From: CAYMEV01 sp964389675 [NCBI: uncultured Candidatus Sumerlaeota bacterium]
GTDB taxonomy: Bacteria; CAYMEV01
Assembly (NCBI GenBank): GCA_964389675.1
Contig: CAYMEV010000005.1
Coordinates: 68,027 to 132,026 of the forward strand
Reading direction: 5' to 3'
Length of the DNA: 64,000 bases
Part shown: positions 53,084-63,039 of the stretch, in pieces
How the letters are laid out: each line of letters begins with the position of its first letter
How positions within the stretch are numbered: position 1 is the stretch's first letter
Translations under genes and position numbers: made by a program
Notes under the pieces: model-generated
Databases searched by the model: none
Seen by the model: the letters and a program-made list of their open reading frames with translations, nothing else
What the model was told of the DNA's origin: nothing

Positions 53084-54304
53084 CTATTTTTCTATATCAT
53101 CAGGCTTCTTCATGATTGCACCTGATAAGACTCTGTTTCCGCTGTCTGTTATGGCAATATCATCTTCAACCCTTATGCCAAAGCCCTTTTCCCTTAAATA
53201 TATGCCAGGCTCTATAGTAATAACCATACCGGGCTTCAGGGGAAGGTTAAAATCCCCGGGATCGTGAGGGTCCAGGCCCAGGTAATGGCTTATATTGTGG
53301 ATTATTATCTCATCAGCTCCCTTCTCTGAACTGGCAAAACCAAGCTTGGCGTAAAGCAGTTTCTGAAATTCCCTGACCTCCTTATTCAGGTCAGTCAGGC
53401 TTATTCCTTTCCTGGCTATGCTTAATGCATACTCCTGAGCTTCAATTACTGCAAGGTAAGCTTCCCTCTGATAACTGGTAAATTTTCCACAGGATGGAAA
53501 TGTTCTTGTAATATCACTGGAATAAAACTCGTATTCTGTCCCGATATCTATCAGTATTACATCATCTTTCGCGCTCTTCCTGTTGTTTTTGTCGTAGTGC
53601 AGTATTGTGCTTTCAGGACCGGACCCGACTATTGGGCTGAATGATGCATATGTATTATTTTTAAGGAAAACTTCCATTATCTGACCCAGTATTTCATTTT
53701 CTGAAATACCTTCATGCATATTATTATGCACTTTATCCAAAGCCTGCTTTGTGATATCTATTGCAGTCTGAATACAGTTTATTTCATATTCATCCTTGAC
53801 CAGTCTGAGCGGGTTTATATGCCTGCCTATATCCAGAAAATTTTTCGATGGGTACAGCCTCATCAGATAAAATACAATATCTTTTTGTGTATCCTTATTA
53901 TAGATGAACTGGCTGTAATTTTCATCAATGTAGATATTATCAAATGCCGGGACAATCCTATCCGAAATCTTAAAAACTTCATCCAGGTAAAAGGTTTTTT
54001 CAATACCTGATTTTTCAGATGCCATCTGGTTGTCCAGCATCTTCCTTTCCCACTGTTCAATATGTTTATCGGCTCTTTCAATAAACAGGTACTCCGATGT
54101 ATCGGCTTTAGTCTTTATCAGAAAAAGTATAAGATTTGGCTCGTTTAATCCTGTTAAATAGTAAAAATTGCTGTTCTGCCTGAATGGCCTGTAATTTCCG
54201 CTGTATATATGAATTCCTGTAGAACCCCTCAGAATAACGATACTGCCCGGTTCTACTGATTCTAATAATCGTTTTCTTCTGCCTGAATAAACTGATTTTT
54301 CCAT
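53084..54304 (-). CDS. pepP: Xaa-Pro aminopeptidase, M24B family
   Basis: 406 residues: an N-terminal creatinase/aminopeptidase-P domain, then the pita-bread catalytic domain. Metal ligands are visible in order: Asp in LIDIGTEYEFYSSDITRT (two Asp), His in HNISHYLGLDPHDPG, Glu in TIEPGIYL and Glu in GIRVEDDI. The substrate-side His of the HYLGLDPHD pattern favours aminopeptidase P over prolidase. TAAGGAG stands before the ATG. It is a single gene, divergent from the dehydrogenase operon. Confidence 0.94.
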   Translation of the reverse strand: MEKSVYSGRRKRLLESVEPGSIVILRGSTGIHIYSGNYRPFRQNSNFYYLTGLNEPNLILFLIKTKADTSEYLFIERADKHIEQWERKMLDNQMASEKSGIEKTFYLDEVFKISDRIVPAFDNIYIDENYSQFIYNKDTQKDIVFYLMRLYPSKNFLDIGRHINPLRLVKDEYEINCIQTAIDITKQALDKVHNNMHEGISENEILGQIMEVFLKNNTYASFSPIVGSGPESTILHYDKNNRKSAKDDVILIDIGTEYEFYSSDITRTFPSCGKFTSYQREAYLAVIEAQEYALSIARKGISLTDLNKEVREFQKLLYAKLGFASSEKGADEIIIHNISHYLGLDPHDPGDFNLPLKPGMVITIEPGIYLREKGFGIRVEDDIAITDSGNRVLSGAIMKKPDDIEK

Positions 54305-54358
54305 GATTTTATGACTCCTTAGAATTAATTAGGTAAATCTTATTTAAGCAAAAGCCTG

Positions 54359-54387
54359 TTGTCAATAAAGTAATGATATGCTATCAT
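54359..54387 (+). promoter_or_regulatory. Sigma-70-type promoter for the dehydrogenase-glycerate kinase-regulator operon
   Basis: TTGTCA (54359-54364), a 17-base spacer and TATCAT (54382-54387), each five of six to consensus. The predicted start is near 54394, about 28 bases before the ATG at 54422. Confidence 0.6.
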
Positions 54388-54421
54388 TCAGGATAATAAA
54401 TAAAACAGGAGCCTTTTGCAG

Positions 54422-55510
54422 ATGCCATTTAAAATCTTTATAACTACAAATATAGGGCATGAAGCCATCAGATACCTGCGGGAGAAAAAGGGGTATATCC
54501 TTGATATTTATGATCATATTGAAAATCCGGGCAAAAATTTTATTAAAATAAAGCTGAAAGAGGGTTTTGATGCAATTATAACAAACCTTAGAGATGAAAT
54601 TGATGCTGAAGTAATAGATGCTGGAAGAAAAACACTTAGAATAATTGCACAGGATTCAGCAGGTACCGATAATATTGATATTAATTCTGCAAATAAATAC
54701 AGGATCCCCGTATCAAATACACAGGATGTCCTTACTGAAGCAGTTGCTGAGTATGCACTGTTCATGATGGGCCATATGTCAAGGTTCCAGTATCCTTCTG
54801 AAAGGCTGGTTCGTGAAGGGAAATGGATGGGCTGGCATCCCTTTCACCCATTTCTTGGAAAGGAAATCAGCGGGAAAAAAATAGGAGTGATTGGTACAGG
54901 CAAAATAGGGCGTGCATTCGTAAAGAAGATTCTTGGCCTGGATGTAGACATCCTTTTATACTCCAGAAATATTCACCATGATTTTGAATCAAAATCCCAG
55001 AAGATCTTAGACAAATTTTTTGAAACAGGATTTTTTACTAAAAAGAGGACCATAGGGTATGTTCCTCTTGATATACTATTAAGAGAGAGTGATATAATCT
55101 CATTGCATACTCCTCTCATAAAGGAGGGAAAAGATTCAACATATCATATGATTTCCTCCAGAGAATTTAAGAAAATGAAAAGGGGCACCTCGATCATTAA
55201 TACCGCCAGAGGCAGTATTATTGATGAGCATGCCCTAATAAAAGCTCTTAATGAAAATATTATAGACATGGCAGCCCTTGATGTGTTTGAAACTGAGCCC
55301 CTTCCGCTTGACAGCCCCTTATTATCAAAGGAGCTGGAAAACAGGGTCAGGGTCTATCATCATTTTGCCTCAGGAGGTATTGAAACAAGGCTATCACTGG
55401 ATAAAGACAAGGGTATGGCAGGCAGATGCCTCTATTCATTAATTAAAATCCTCGATGGTGAAAATCCGGCAAATATCCCCTATATTGTAAACAGGGATAT
55501 TTTCAGGTGA
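54422..55510 (+). CDS. D-2-hydroxyacid dehydrogenase (possible glyoxylate/hydroxypyruvate reductase)
   Basis: About 362 residues of the D-isomer 2-hydroxyacid dehydrogenase fold. A catalytic-domain start is followed by the Rossmann motif GVIGTGKIGRAF, LHTPL, the catalytic Arg in NTARGSIIDE, Glu in DVFETEPLP and the His near YHHFASGG. The layout resembles D-lactate and hydroxypyruvate reductases. The next gene, overlapping by 4 bases, is glycerate kinase, which favours reduction of hydroxypyruvate to D-glycerate. An in-frame TTG at 54416 lies only 4 bases after AGGAG; I prefer the ATG at 54422. Confidence 0.9.
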   Translation: MPFKIFITTNIGHEAIRYLREKKGYILDIYDHIENPGKNFIKIKLKEGFDAIITNLRDEIDAEVIDAGRKTLRIIAQDSAGTDNIDINSANKYRIPVSNTQDVLTEAVAEYALFMMGHMSRFQYPSERLVREGKWMGWHPFHPFLGKEISGKKIGVIGTGKIGRAFVKKILGLDVDILLYSRNIHHDFESKSQKILDKFFETGFFTKKRTIGYVPLDILLRESDIISLHTPLIKEGKDSTYHMISSREFKKMKRGTSIINTARGSIIDEHALIKALNENIIDMAALDVFETEPLPLDSPLLSKELENRVRVYHHFASGGIETRLSLDKDKGMAGRCLYSLIKILDGENPANIPYIVNRDIFR

Positions 55511-56610
55511 AAATACTGATAGCTCCCAATGCATATAAGGGATTTTTAAGTGCACTGGAAGCGTCTGATATATTTTTCAGTGTACTGGCTTCCTATTTTC
55601 CCGGGAATAATATGGTAATATATCCTATCTCTGATGGAGGTGACGGTTTTCTGGATTGCCTTACCTACCATTTTAACCTTAACCGGAATTTTATAGACAT
55701 GCAGGATATATCAGGAAAAAAGCGCAGTATCCCATACCTGGCTGAAGACAGCAGTACTGCCATAATTGAGCTTGCTGAAATCAGCGGCATAAAGCATCTT
55801 TCCAGATCACAGCTTGTACCCAGACATCTCGCACTGGACCATCTGGGCTTCTTAATCAGGGAATTATACAGTATGGGCTACACCCATATTAAGCTCGGGC
55901 TTGGAGGGTCAGCAACAAACGACTGTGGGATCGGGATATTAAGGGGGATGGGATTTAGGTTTCTTGACTGCAATAAGGCTGATATTACCTATTTATACGA
56001 CACTTTAGAACTTTTATCAAAGGTTGAATATATTATTCCTGCAGGAAAGAAGGATGTGGTGTTCAGTCTTTTCTGTGATGTGGATAATAAACTTCTCGGT
56101 TCGAAAGGCTGCACCTATAGTTTTGGCCGGCAGAAAATGATAAATGAAAGAAGTTTCAAAATATGGGATAGTGCCATTAAGCACTACCTGGATACTATTG
56201 CAAGATGTACAGCAGGCCTCCTGCATGACAGGAAATACTTCGGCGCAGCCGGAGGCGCTGGAGTTTCCCTCTATTATTATTTCAGCTCGACATTCACCTC
56301 AGGCAGCTCTGTTTTTTTGAACAGGCGATTTAAAAGGCTTTTTATGGAGTCAGATATTATAATCAGCGGTGAGGGCATATTTGATGAAACCTCCCTGAAT
56401 AAAAAGGCTGCCGGAGAATTAGTCATGCTGTCAAAGAAGCATGGCAGGAGTCTGATTCTTATTGTGGGAAAAGCAAGCCACAGGATTGAAAGTGACAATA
56501 TCAGGATTTTCAAAAACAAAAAAGAGGTTAAAACCAGAAATGATGCAATAAAAGAATTGTCAAACAGTCTTAACAGGGCTATATTAGAATTATTGAGGGA
56601 TGCAGAATGA
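55507..56610 (+). CDS. glxK: Glycerate kinase (GlxK/GarK type)
   Basis: A 367-residue type I glycerate kinase phosphorylating D-glycerate. KILIAPNAYKGFLSA is the family start; ISDGGDGFLDCL, KLGLGGSATNDCGIGIL, GAAGGAGVS and SGEGIFDETSLNKKA are all characteristic. The start is a GTG overlapping the preceding stop (GTGA); the end overlaps the next gene's ATG in the same manner. Together with the dehydrogenase it makes a short route from hydroxypyruvate to phosphoglycerate. The region between residues 120 and 200 has family-typical spacing; no defect is seen. Confidence 0.94.
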   Translation: MKILIAPNAYKGFLSALEASDIFFSVLASYFPGNNMVIYPISDGGDGFLDCLTYHFNLNRNFIDMQDISGKKRSIPYLAEDSSTAIIELAEISGIKHLSRSQLVPRHLALDHLGFLIRELYSMGYTHIKLGLGGSATNDCGIGILRGMGFRFLDCNKADITYLYDTLELLSKVEYIIPAGKKDVVFSLFCDVDNKLLGSKGCTYSFGRQKMINERSFKIWDSAIKHYLDTIARCTAGLLHDRKYFGAAGGAGVSLYYYFSSTFTSGSSVFLNRRFKRLFMESDIIISGEGIFDETSLNKKAAGELVMLSKKHGRSLILIVGKASHRIESDNIRIFKNKKEVKTRNDAIKELSNSLNRAILELLRDAE

Positions 56611-57965
56611 AACAGGAATATACTGTAATAATAGATGATGAAAAGAATATCCGGCTGACCCTTTCAGGGCTTCTCAATGATGAAGGCTATAATGCCAGGG
56701 CCTTCCCGAATACATCGAGCGCGCTTGAATTTATAATGAAAAACCCTGTGTGCATTGTTCTTCTTGATATCTGGCTTCAGGATGGTATTGACGGCGTTCA
56801 GGCCCTGGAGCAGATAAAAAAGATCGATGACAGTATACAGGTCATTATGATGTCAGGGCATGGCACTATTGATCTTGCTGTCCAGTGTATAAAGCAGGGA
56901 GCATACGATTTCCTTGAAAAACCCCTCAGTGCTGAAAGAATATTCATAGTCATAAAAAATGCACTAAAGCTTAAACAGCTGCACGGCGAAAACCAGATAT
57001 TCAAGTCTATAATGCAGGATCATGAAAAAATACTCGGCAGCAGCAGAAGTATCATGGAGATAAAAGACCAGATAATGAAAATCGCTAAAACCAATGCAAG
57101 CGTACTGATATCAGGCGAAAACGGCACCGGCAAAGAGCTTGTCGCAAGAAGCATACACGATTTAAGCGATAGAAGCGATAAGGCTTTTGTAAGCATAAAC
57201 TGTGCAGCTGTTCCCAATACACTTTTTGAAAGCGAGTTCTTCGGGTACGAAAAAGGTGCATTTACAGGGGCAGAAAGGAAAAAGATAGGAAAGATTGAAA
57301 TGGCTGATAAAGGCACTCTATTTCTTGATGAGATTGGAGACATGGATATTACCTCCCAGTCAAAGATACTGAAGGTAATTGAGAATAAGGAGTTTATGAG
57401 GCTGGGAGGCTTAAAAAACATTATTGCTGATATACGATTTATCTCAGCCACAAATCAAAACCTTGAAAATATGGTTAAAAAAAGTCAGTTCAGAGAAGAT
57501 CTTTATTTCAGGCTTAATGTCATTCCCGTAAATCTTCCTGCTTTAAGGGAAAGAAAAGAAGATATTCCTTATCTGGTAGATCATTTTATAAAAAAATTTT
57601 CAAACGAGCATAAAAAACGGGATATGACGATCGATGCAAAAGCTATGGAAAGAATGTCCCTTTACGCCTGGCCCGGAAATGTCAGGGAGCTGAAAAATTA
57701 TATTGAAAGAATTGTTATATTTACTGATAAAGATATTATCAGAGAAAATGACCTTTTGGCTCCAGTAGTTTCCCAGCAGGGATTTAATCTTTTAAGCACC
57801 GATAAATCCCTTAAGGAGGCAAAAGAGGATTTCGAAAGGTATTATATAAAAAAAATACTGGACATTACAAACGGAAATGTTTCCAAAGCCTCAGGAATAC
57901 TTAGTCTTGACAGGACATCACTGCACAGGAAGATCAGGGCTTTAAACCTGATAAATAATTCTTGA
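56607..57965 (+). CDS. NtrX-like sigma-54 response regulator
   Basis: 452 residues: a receiver with Asp10/Asp11 and phospho-site Asp54 (VLLDIWLQD), an AAA+ domain with Walker A GENGTGKE, an intact GAFTGA (EKGAFTGAERK), DEIGDMD, and a Fis-type HTH at the end (SKASGILSLDRTSLHRKI). GAYDFLEKPLS at the receiver end is the NtrX pattern. The likely kinase is the NtrY at 48941-51178. It is translated in an overlap with glycerate kinase. Among the two sigma-54 activators here, this is the one with an unmodified loop and so the better candidate for the site at 51867-51882. Confidence 0.92.
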   Translation: MKQEYTVIIDDEKNIRLTLSGLLNDEGYNARAFPNTSSALEFIMKNPVCIVLLDIWLQDGIDGVQALEQIKKIDDSIQVIMMSGHGTIDLAVQCIKQGAYDFLEKPLSAERIFIVIKNALKLKQLHGENQIFKSIMQDHEKILGSSRSIMEIKDQIMKIAKTNASVLISGENGTGKELVARSIHDLSDRSDKAFVSINCAAVPNTLFESEFFGYEKGAFTGAERKKIGKIEMADKGTLFLDEIGDMDITSQSKILKVIENKEFMRLGGLKNIIADIRFISATNQNLENMVKKSQFREDLYFRLNVIPVNLPALRERKEDIPYLVDHFIKKFSNEHKKRDMTIDAKAMERMSLYAWPGNVRELKNYIERIVIFTDKDIIRENDLLAPVVSQQGFNLLSTDKSLKEAKEDFERYYIKKILDITNGNVSKASGILSLDRTSLHRKIRALNLINNS

Positions 57966-58004
57966 TTAAAGGAAGATAATACTTAATCTAAGGTCTGTAA
58001 TTAT

Positions 58005-61000
58005 ATGAAAAAGGAAAAATTTATAGGAAGGGCAGAAAAGCTGGACGAATTCGGAAGAATTGTCAATGCCCTCCAAAATAATAATCTTAGCTTTAATATC
58101 CTCATAATAAGCGGAAAGCAAGGGACCGGCAAAACTTTCCTCTTAAGCAGGCTTATGAACTTTGTACAGAAAAGCAAGTTTCATTCAATTTCCATGCAGG
58201 GCCATTATTTATCTGAAAATTCTGAATTATTCGCAGATTTTCTTGAAAATATAGGCAATCTCTCAAGAAAGCTTTCCAGGGATATAAAGCAGAATGACAT
58301 AAGCTTTTTAAATATTTTTGAATTTGAGAAAATCCAGGTTTTAACTGATCAGTTAAAAGATATTACAAGCAAAAAGCCTGTAATTTTCTTTGTAGATGAC
58401 CTTGAATACATGACTATTAGCTTTTTAAGGCTAATATTTTTAATGTCTCAGAGATTATCTTCCAATCGATTCCTGCTGGTCTGCTCCATGGATGCAGAAA
58501 ATATTGAGAAGATACTGCTTCCCATAGTATCATCAAGCGAGATAGGATATAAAACATTTGATGTGGGGAGCTTTTATGAAAATGAGATACTGCATCTGCT
58601 AAAATCTAATAAAATTAAGTCTGACAAATTAACATCCTTTATAAAATCAATATTTGACAATAACATCAAGAAGATCAAGTTTATTATCAGCAATTACTCC
58701 TATCTGGAAAATTTTTTGTCAGAAAGGGATTACAATGCGGATTTTAATGAAATAATAGAGCATCTGCTTGAAGGACTTGGATCAGTATCAAAAGAAATAC
58801 TGTTCAGATTGTCTGTTTATGAAGACACAGTTCCTTACGGGATTTTTTCCGCAAATAATGATATTATCAATGACCTCGCTGCAAGAAGGTTTCTTAAAAT
58901 TATCCGAATCAAAAGGAAGGAATATATTAATTTTTACCTTTCAGACATAAAGCATTGCGTATCAAAAAAGAATGAAGATAATAGGCTGATATCAGACGAA
59001 CTGAATAATATCAAAGATTCCAAAGGATTCCTGGCAGAACATTATAAAATGCTTTTTCAGCTTTCCCTTGAGGACAGTAATACAAATACGCCTGATACCC
59101 TTTCCCTTATTGACAGATATATAATGAACAATCTCTATTACCATGCAATAAGGCTGATTTTTGCCATAACGGAAATAAACCTCAAAAGCCCTGAGATCGA
59201 TCACAGGATACTTTTTTTTGCCCTTAACAGGCTATCAATCTGCTTCTCCAATATTGTTTATGATAATAAGTACAGGCTTATTGTTGAAAAATATGCCAGC
59301 AAGGATCTTCCGCCTCCTGTAAAGGCAAACTTTATATATCTGTATTCTCAGCTTTTATTCTTATCCGGAGAGGTCGACAATGCCTTTAAACACCTTGTTA
59401 AGACTATAGATATCCTGAGGCCCCTGAAACAAACTCCTGAAATCTGTGAACTGCTGCTGGATGCATATGGGACAGCATTTACCAGGATACCGGGGTTTGA
59501 TGCCGGCACTTTTATAAGTGATTTCAATAAATCAACAATAATTTCTAACAATATCAGACTTAAATCAAAATACCTGGCGAAACTTGCATTCATTAACTAT
59601 AAACTTGGAAAATATGACAAATCAAAAAAACTATTCAAGAATATTTTAAAAAACCTTGAAAATATAGAAGATAAATGGCTTCTGGCTGACATATACAATA
59701 ATCTGGGAAGAGCAGCGACCTATACCAGCAGGGAAGAAGAGATAATAATAGGGTATTACCTCAAAAGTGCAAGGCTTTACAGGGAATTAGGGGATTTAAA
59801 GGGTGAGCATAAACCTCTGAATAATCTTGGAATATTATTTTCCAGGTCACTGGGACTTAGTACCGGGTACTATTATCTTAGCCTCTGTGTTGAAATATCA
59901 AGGTTCAATAATGATTATGACAGTATAGCATTATTATCAAATAATATAGTATCAATATTCTACCAGTATGGCGACTGGGACAAAGCACTTGAATATCTGA
60001 CAAGAAGTATCTCATATTCCAGAAAGATACGAAATAAGAATCTCTACACAATTGCCGTTTCCAACTTCATGCTGATTAATATATTCAGAGGCAATCTTAT
60101 TATAGCAAGACAATATTCCCATATATATAAGAATGAAATAAAGAATATCACTGAAAAGGATAAACTGCTTACATATTACAAAACAATGGCCGATCTGGAA
60201 TTTTATGACAGCAGGTTTAATAAAGCAGTAAGCCTTCTAAAAACATGTTTTTCACTTTCTCAGAAATACAATTTTCCAAAGCAATCATTCGACAGCGCCC
60301 TGCAGTTATACGAGTATTACCTCCTGTATGATAAGGATCCTGAGAAAATAGCGGAATATACTGATTATTTGAACAATTCCATAGTTGATGACCCCACTGA
60401 TTACGGATTTTACAGAAAGATACAGGCGATGAACAAGATGCGGGAGGGGAAATATTCTGAAAGTATTGACCTCATTGAGGATTCAATCTCTACACTTCAA
60501 AATCTCGTTGGCTATAAAATTGAATCAGCTATTGTTTATCTTATTGCTTCTGTTATATATCTCAGGTCCTATAATTTCAAACCGGACATGCTTATCTATC
60601 AAAAGATAAGCCAATACTACCATGATATTTCGCTTAAGATGTTTGCTGACCTTGATGCACTGAATCTGTTGTCTATATATATAAAAATGCCATTCTGCAA
60701 TGCCCTGGGGGATATTTCGATCCACGGGATGAAATCAGCCATATTTGAGAAGGACAAGCATCAGTTTGAGAAGATCATCAACAATCTTTCAAACAGGATC
60801 AATATACTTGAAAATGTTGTCAGCAGAAAAGATCTGACAGATTCATCGAATATTTCAGAAAACATTGTGGAACTGCTGAAAGACAGCCTCTATACCCTGA
60901 ATTTTACATTTAAAAGCATTATGAACAAGGTAGATAATAGGATCTACAGCCTTAGCAAGAGCAGTCAAAGTTTGATAGACCTGCTTTCCATAAGCAAAAA

Positions 61001-62189
61001 GATAAACAGCATGCTGGATACAAAAGATCTTTTTGAGATCATTCTCGAGAGCATCATTAATATACTTCAGGCTGAACGTTCTTTTATCTTCCTTTCTGAT
61101 GAGACGAAACTCAATCTTGAGGCCGTTTATTCTATTAATAAAACTGAATTCAGCTGCTATCCTGAGAATAATGTCATAGAGACTTCAGAAAGGTCATTTG
61201 CAGATAATAAATTTCTTTCAGGTTTTGTTGAGATTGAGACAGCAGATGCCTGTAATTTATCGGACAAGAAAAGATTTTACCTTGCTATTCCCCTGAATAT
61301 AGAGCAAAAAACCATAGGATGCCTTTATATTGATCTTCCTCATAATATGGCAAATATTGACAAAACACATATGGAACTGGCTCAGCTTTTTGCTGAATAT
61401 GCATCCACAGCAATCGACAAAGCTCACAATATTCAGGAATTGCACAGCGCAATGGAGAATTTAAAGACCCTTGACAGGTTAAAGAGTGAATTTATTACTA
61501 TTGCAAGCCATGAATTGAGGACACCCCTGGTTACAATAAAGGGATACCTGGAGCTGCTATTGAATGGCCTTCTGGGAAAGCTCAATGATAAACAGATGAA
61601 GGGCCTGAACCTGTCCAATAATAATCTCGAAAGGCTTATAAAGCTTGTAGACGATATCATAATAATTGCAGAAATCGAGAGAGGTGAAGAAAGCCTTTAC
61701 AAGGAAATTTTTGATATAAACTCTCTGATACCTGTCCTCGAGGCAGAAACCAAGGAATACATAGAAAAGAGAAATCAAAGGCTTAATATTGATCTTTATC
61801 CTCAGCCCCTTGAAATATACGGTGATAAAGATAAAATAAAATCAGCACTGATGAACATTCTTATGAATGCTATAAGGTTTACTCAAGACAATGGCAGAAT
61901 AACCCTCAGCACAGAATCAGATGAAAATACGATTATTGTTGCTGTTACTGATAACGGTATAGGCATTCCCCAGGAAGAAATCCCCAAAATTTTTGAAAAA
62001 TTCTATGAAATACAGAAATCCAGCTATCACAAGTCCGGCACCTATGAATTCCTTTCTGGAGGAGCCGGGCTGGGTTTGCCAATTGCCAAAGCAATAGTAG
62101 AGCTGCATTTCGGCTTCATTGAGGTAGAATCTGAAGTAAAAAAGGGAAGCAAATTCTATATCCACTTTCCCAGAATGGAGAAAGTATAG
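58005..62189 (+). CDS. AAA/STAND ATPase - TPR - GAF - histidine kinase
   Basis: 1394 residues, soluble. N-terminus: FIGRAEKLDEF and Walker A GKQGTGKT (37-44) of an AAA/STAND-type ATPase (about 1-290). A long helical TPR region follows (about 400-900), less regular than in the kinase at 33252. A GAF domain lies near 1000-1150. HisKA follows with His1169 (ASHELRTPLVTIKGYLELL), and HATPase_c with NILMNAIRF, DNGIGIP and GAGLGLPIAKAIV. The plan is that of the large multidomain kinases that elsewhere also carry an N-terminal Ser/Thr kinase; here that part is absent. No response regulator follows directly, but the NtrX-like gene is just upstream. No clear Shine-Dalgarno. Confidence 0.92.
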   Translation: MKKEKFIGRAEKLDEFGRIVNALQNNNLSFNILIISGKQGTGKTFLLSRLMNFVQKSKFHSISMQGHYLSENSELFADFLENIGNLSRKLSRDIKQNDISFLNIFEFEKIQVLTDQLKDITSKKPVIFFVDDLEYMTISFLRLIFLMSQRLSSNRFLLVCSMDAENIEKILLPIVSSSEIGYKTFDVGSFYENEILHLLKSNKIKSDKLTSFIKSIFDNNIKKIKFIISNYSYLENFLSERDYNADFNEIIEHLLEGLGSVSKEILFRLSVYEDTVPYGIFSANNDIINDLAARRFLKIIRIKRKEYINFYLSDIKHCVSKKNEDNRLISDELNNIKDSKGFLAEHYKMLFQLSLEDSNTNTPDTLSLIDRYIMNNLYYHAIRLIFAITEINLKSPEIDHRILFFALNRLSICFSNIVYDNKYRLIVEKYASKDLPPPVKANFIYLYSQLLFLSGEVDNAFKHLVKTIDILRPLKQTPEICELLLDAYGTAFTRIPGFDAGTFISDFNKSTIISNNIRLKSKYLAKLAFINYKLGKYDKSKKLFKNILKNLENIEDKWLLADIYNNLGRAATYTSREEEIIIGYYLKSARLYRELGDLKGEHKPLNNLGILFSRSLGLSTGYYYLSLCVEISRFNNDYDSIALLSNNIVSIFYQYGDWDKALEYLTRSISYSRKIRNKNLYTIAVSNFMLINIFRGNLIIARQYSHIYKNEIKNITEKDKLLTYYKTMADLEFYDSRFNKAVSLLKTCFSLSQKYNFPKQSFDSALQLYEYYLLYDKDPEKIAEYTDYLNNSIVDDPTDYGFYRKIQAMNKMREGKYSESIDLIEDSISTLQNLVGYKIESAIVYLIASVIYLRSYNFKPDMLIYQKISQYYHDISLKMFADLDALNLLSIYIKMPFCNALGDISIHGMKSAIFEKDKHQFEKIINNLSNRINILENVVSRKDLTDSSNISENIVELLKDSLYTLNFTFKSIMNKVDNRIYSLSKSSQSLIDLLSISKKINSMLDTKDLFEIILESIINILQAERSFIFLSDETKLNLEAVYSINKTEFSCYPENNVIETSERSFADNKFLSGFVEIETADACNLSDKKRFYLAIPLNIEQKTIGCLYIDLPHNMANIDKTHMELAQLFAEYASTAIDKAHNIQELHSAMENLKTLDRLKSEFITIASHELRTPLVTIKGYLELLLNGLLGKLNDKQMKGLNLSNNNLERLIKLVDDIIIIAEIERGEESLYKEIFDINSLIPVLEAETKEYIEKRNQRLNIDLYPQPLEIYGDKDKIKSALMNILMNAIRFTQDNGRITLSTESDENTIIVAVTDNGIGIPQEEIPKIFEKFYEIQKSSYHKSGTYEFLSGGAGLGLPIAKAIVELHFGFIEVESEVKKGSKFYIHFPRMEKV

Positions 62190-62190
62190 A

Positions 62191-63033
62191 TTGGAAATAA
62201 TAGATTATATTCTAAGATCAGAATCAAAACCCATTCTTATGGGAATACTGAATATAACACCCGACTCATTTTCTGACGGGGGAGAGTTTAATAACCATGA
62301 GAAAGCCTTTAAGAAAGCAATTGAGATGCACCAGGAAGGTGCTGCGATCATTGACATAGGCGGTGAATCTACAAGGCCCGGTGCATCGGAAGTAAGCGAA
62401 GAAGAAGAATTAGCAAGAATACTGCCGGTAATTGAAAGAATAAAGAAATATGACAAATCCATCATAATTTCAGCAGATACCCGGAAATCATCTGTTGCTG
62501 AAGAAGCCTTGAATGCCGGAGCAGATATCATAAACGATGTCTCGGGAGCAAGGTTTGATCAAGGAATGATTTCAGTAATTCATAGGTATAATCCAGCATA
62601 TGTTCTGATGCATTCGTCAGATAATCCTGACAAAATGCAGGACAACCCTGTAAATGAAAATAATATTATGGATGTCCTGTCAGAATTTTTTCAAGAAAGA
62701 TTGCATTATTTTGAAATAAATGATATTAATACTAATAATATTATTATAGACCCTGGTATTGGCTTTGGAAAAACACCTAGGGCAAATCATGCTATAATCA
62801 AATCTCTGCATATGCTTAAAAGATTTGAAAAGCCAATACTTATTGGTACATCAAGGAAATCATTTATTGGCAGGATGGATAATTCAGATGTCAGGAACAG
62901 ATTAGGAGGAAGTATTGCCAGTGCTATTCTATCAATGCTGAACGGAGCAGATATTATAAGATGCCATGATGTTTTTGAAACAAATCAGGCTGTCAGCACT
63001 TTCAGGAAAATCGAAGAATATGAACAGGGTTAA
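62191..63033 (+). CDS. folP: Dihydropteroate synthase
   Basis: A 280-residue TIM-barrel enzyme joining pterin pyrophosphate to p-aminobenzoate. Motifs: MGILNITPDSFSDGG, IDIGGESTRPGA, SADTRKSSVAEEAL, NDVSGARFD, and later DPGIGFGKT and GTSRKSFIGR. The start is a TTG at 62191, one base after the preceding stop, with TGGAG upstream; the downstream in-frame ATG would delete the conserved first strand. It precedes cdaA by 6 bases. Confidence 0.97.
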   Translation: MEIIDYILRSESKPILMGILNITPDSFSDGGEFNNHEKAFKKAIEMHQEGAAIIDIGGESTRPGASEVSEEEELARILPVIERIKKYDKSIIISADTRKSSVAEEALNAGADIINDVSGARFDQGMISVIHRYNPAYVLMHSSDNPDKMQDNPVNENNIMDVLSEFFQERLHYFEINDINTNNIIIDPGIGFGKTPRANHAIIKSLHMLKRFEKPILIGTSRKSFIGRMDNSDVRNRLGGSIASAILSMLNGADIIRCHDVFETNQAVSTFRKIEEYEQG

Positions 63034-63039
63034 AAAACG

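Noticed and set aside
57020-57451. A 143-codon antisense frame in the NtrX-like gene
   Set aside because: The same type of shadow also appears antisense to the other sigma-54 activator; it reflects the conserved AAA+ codons.
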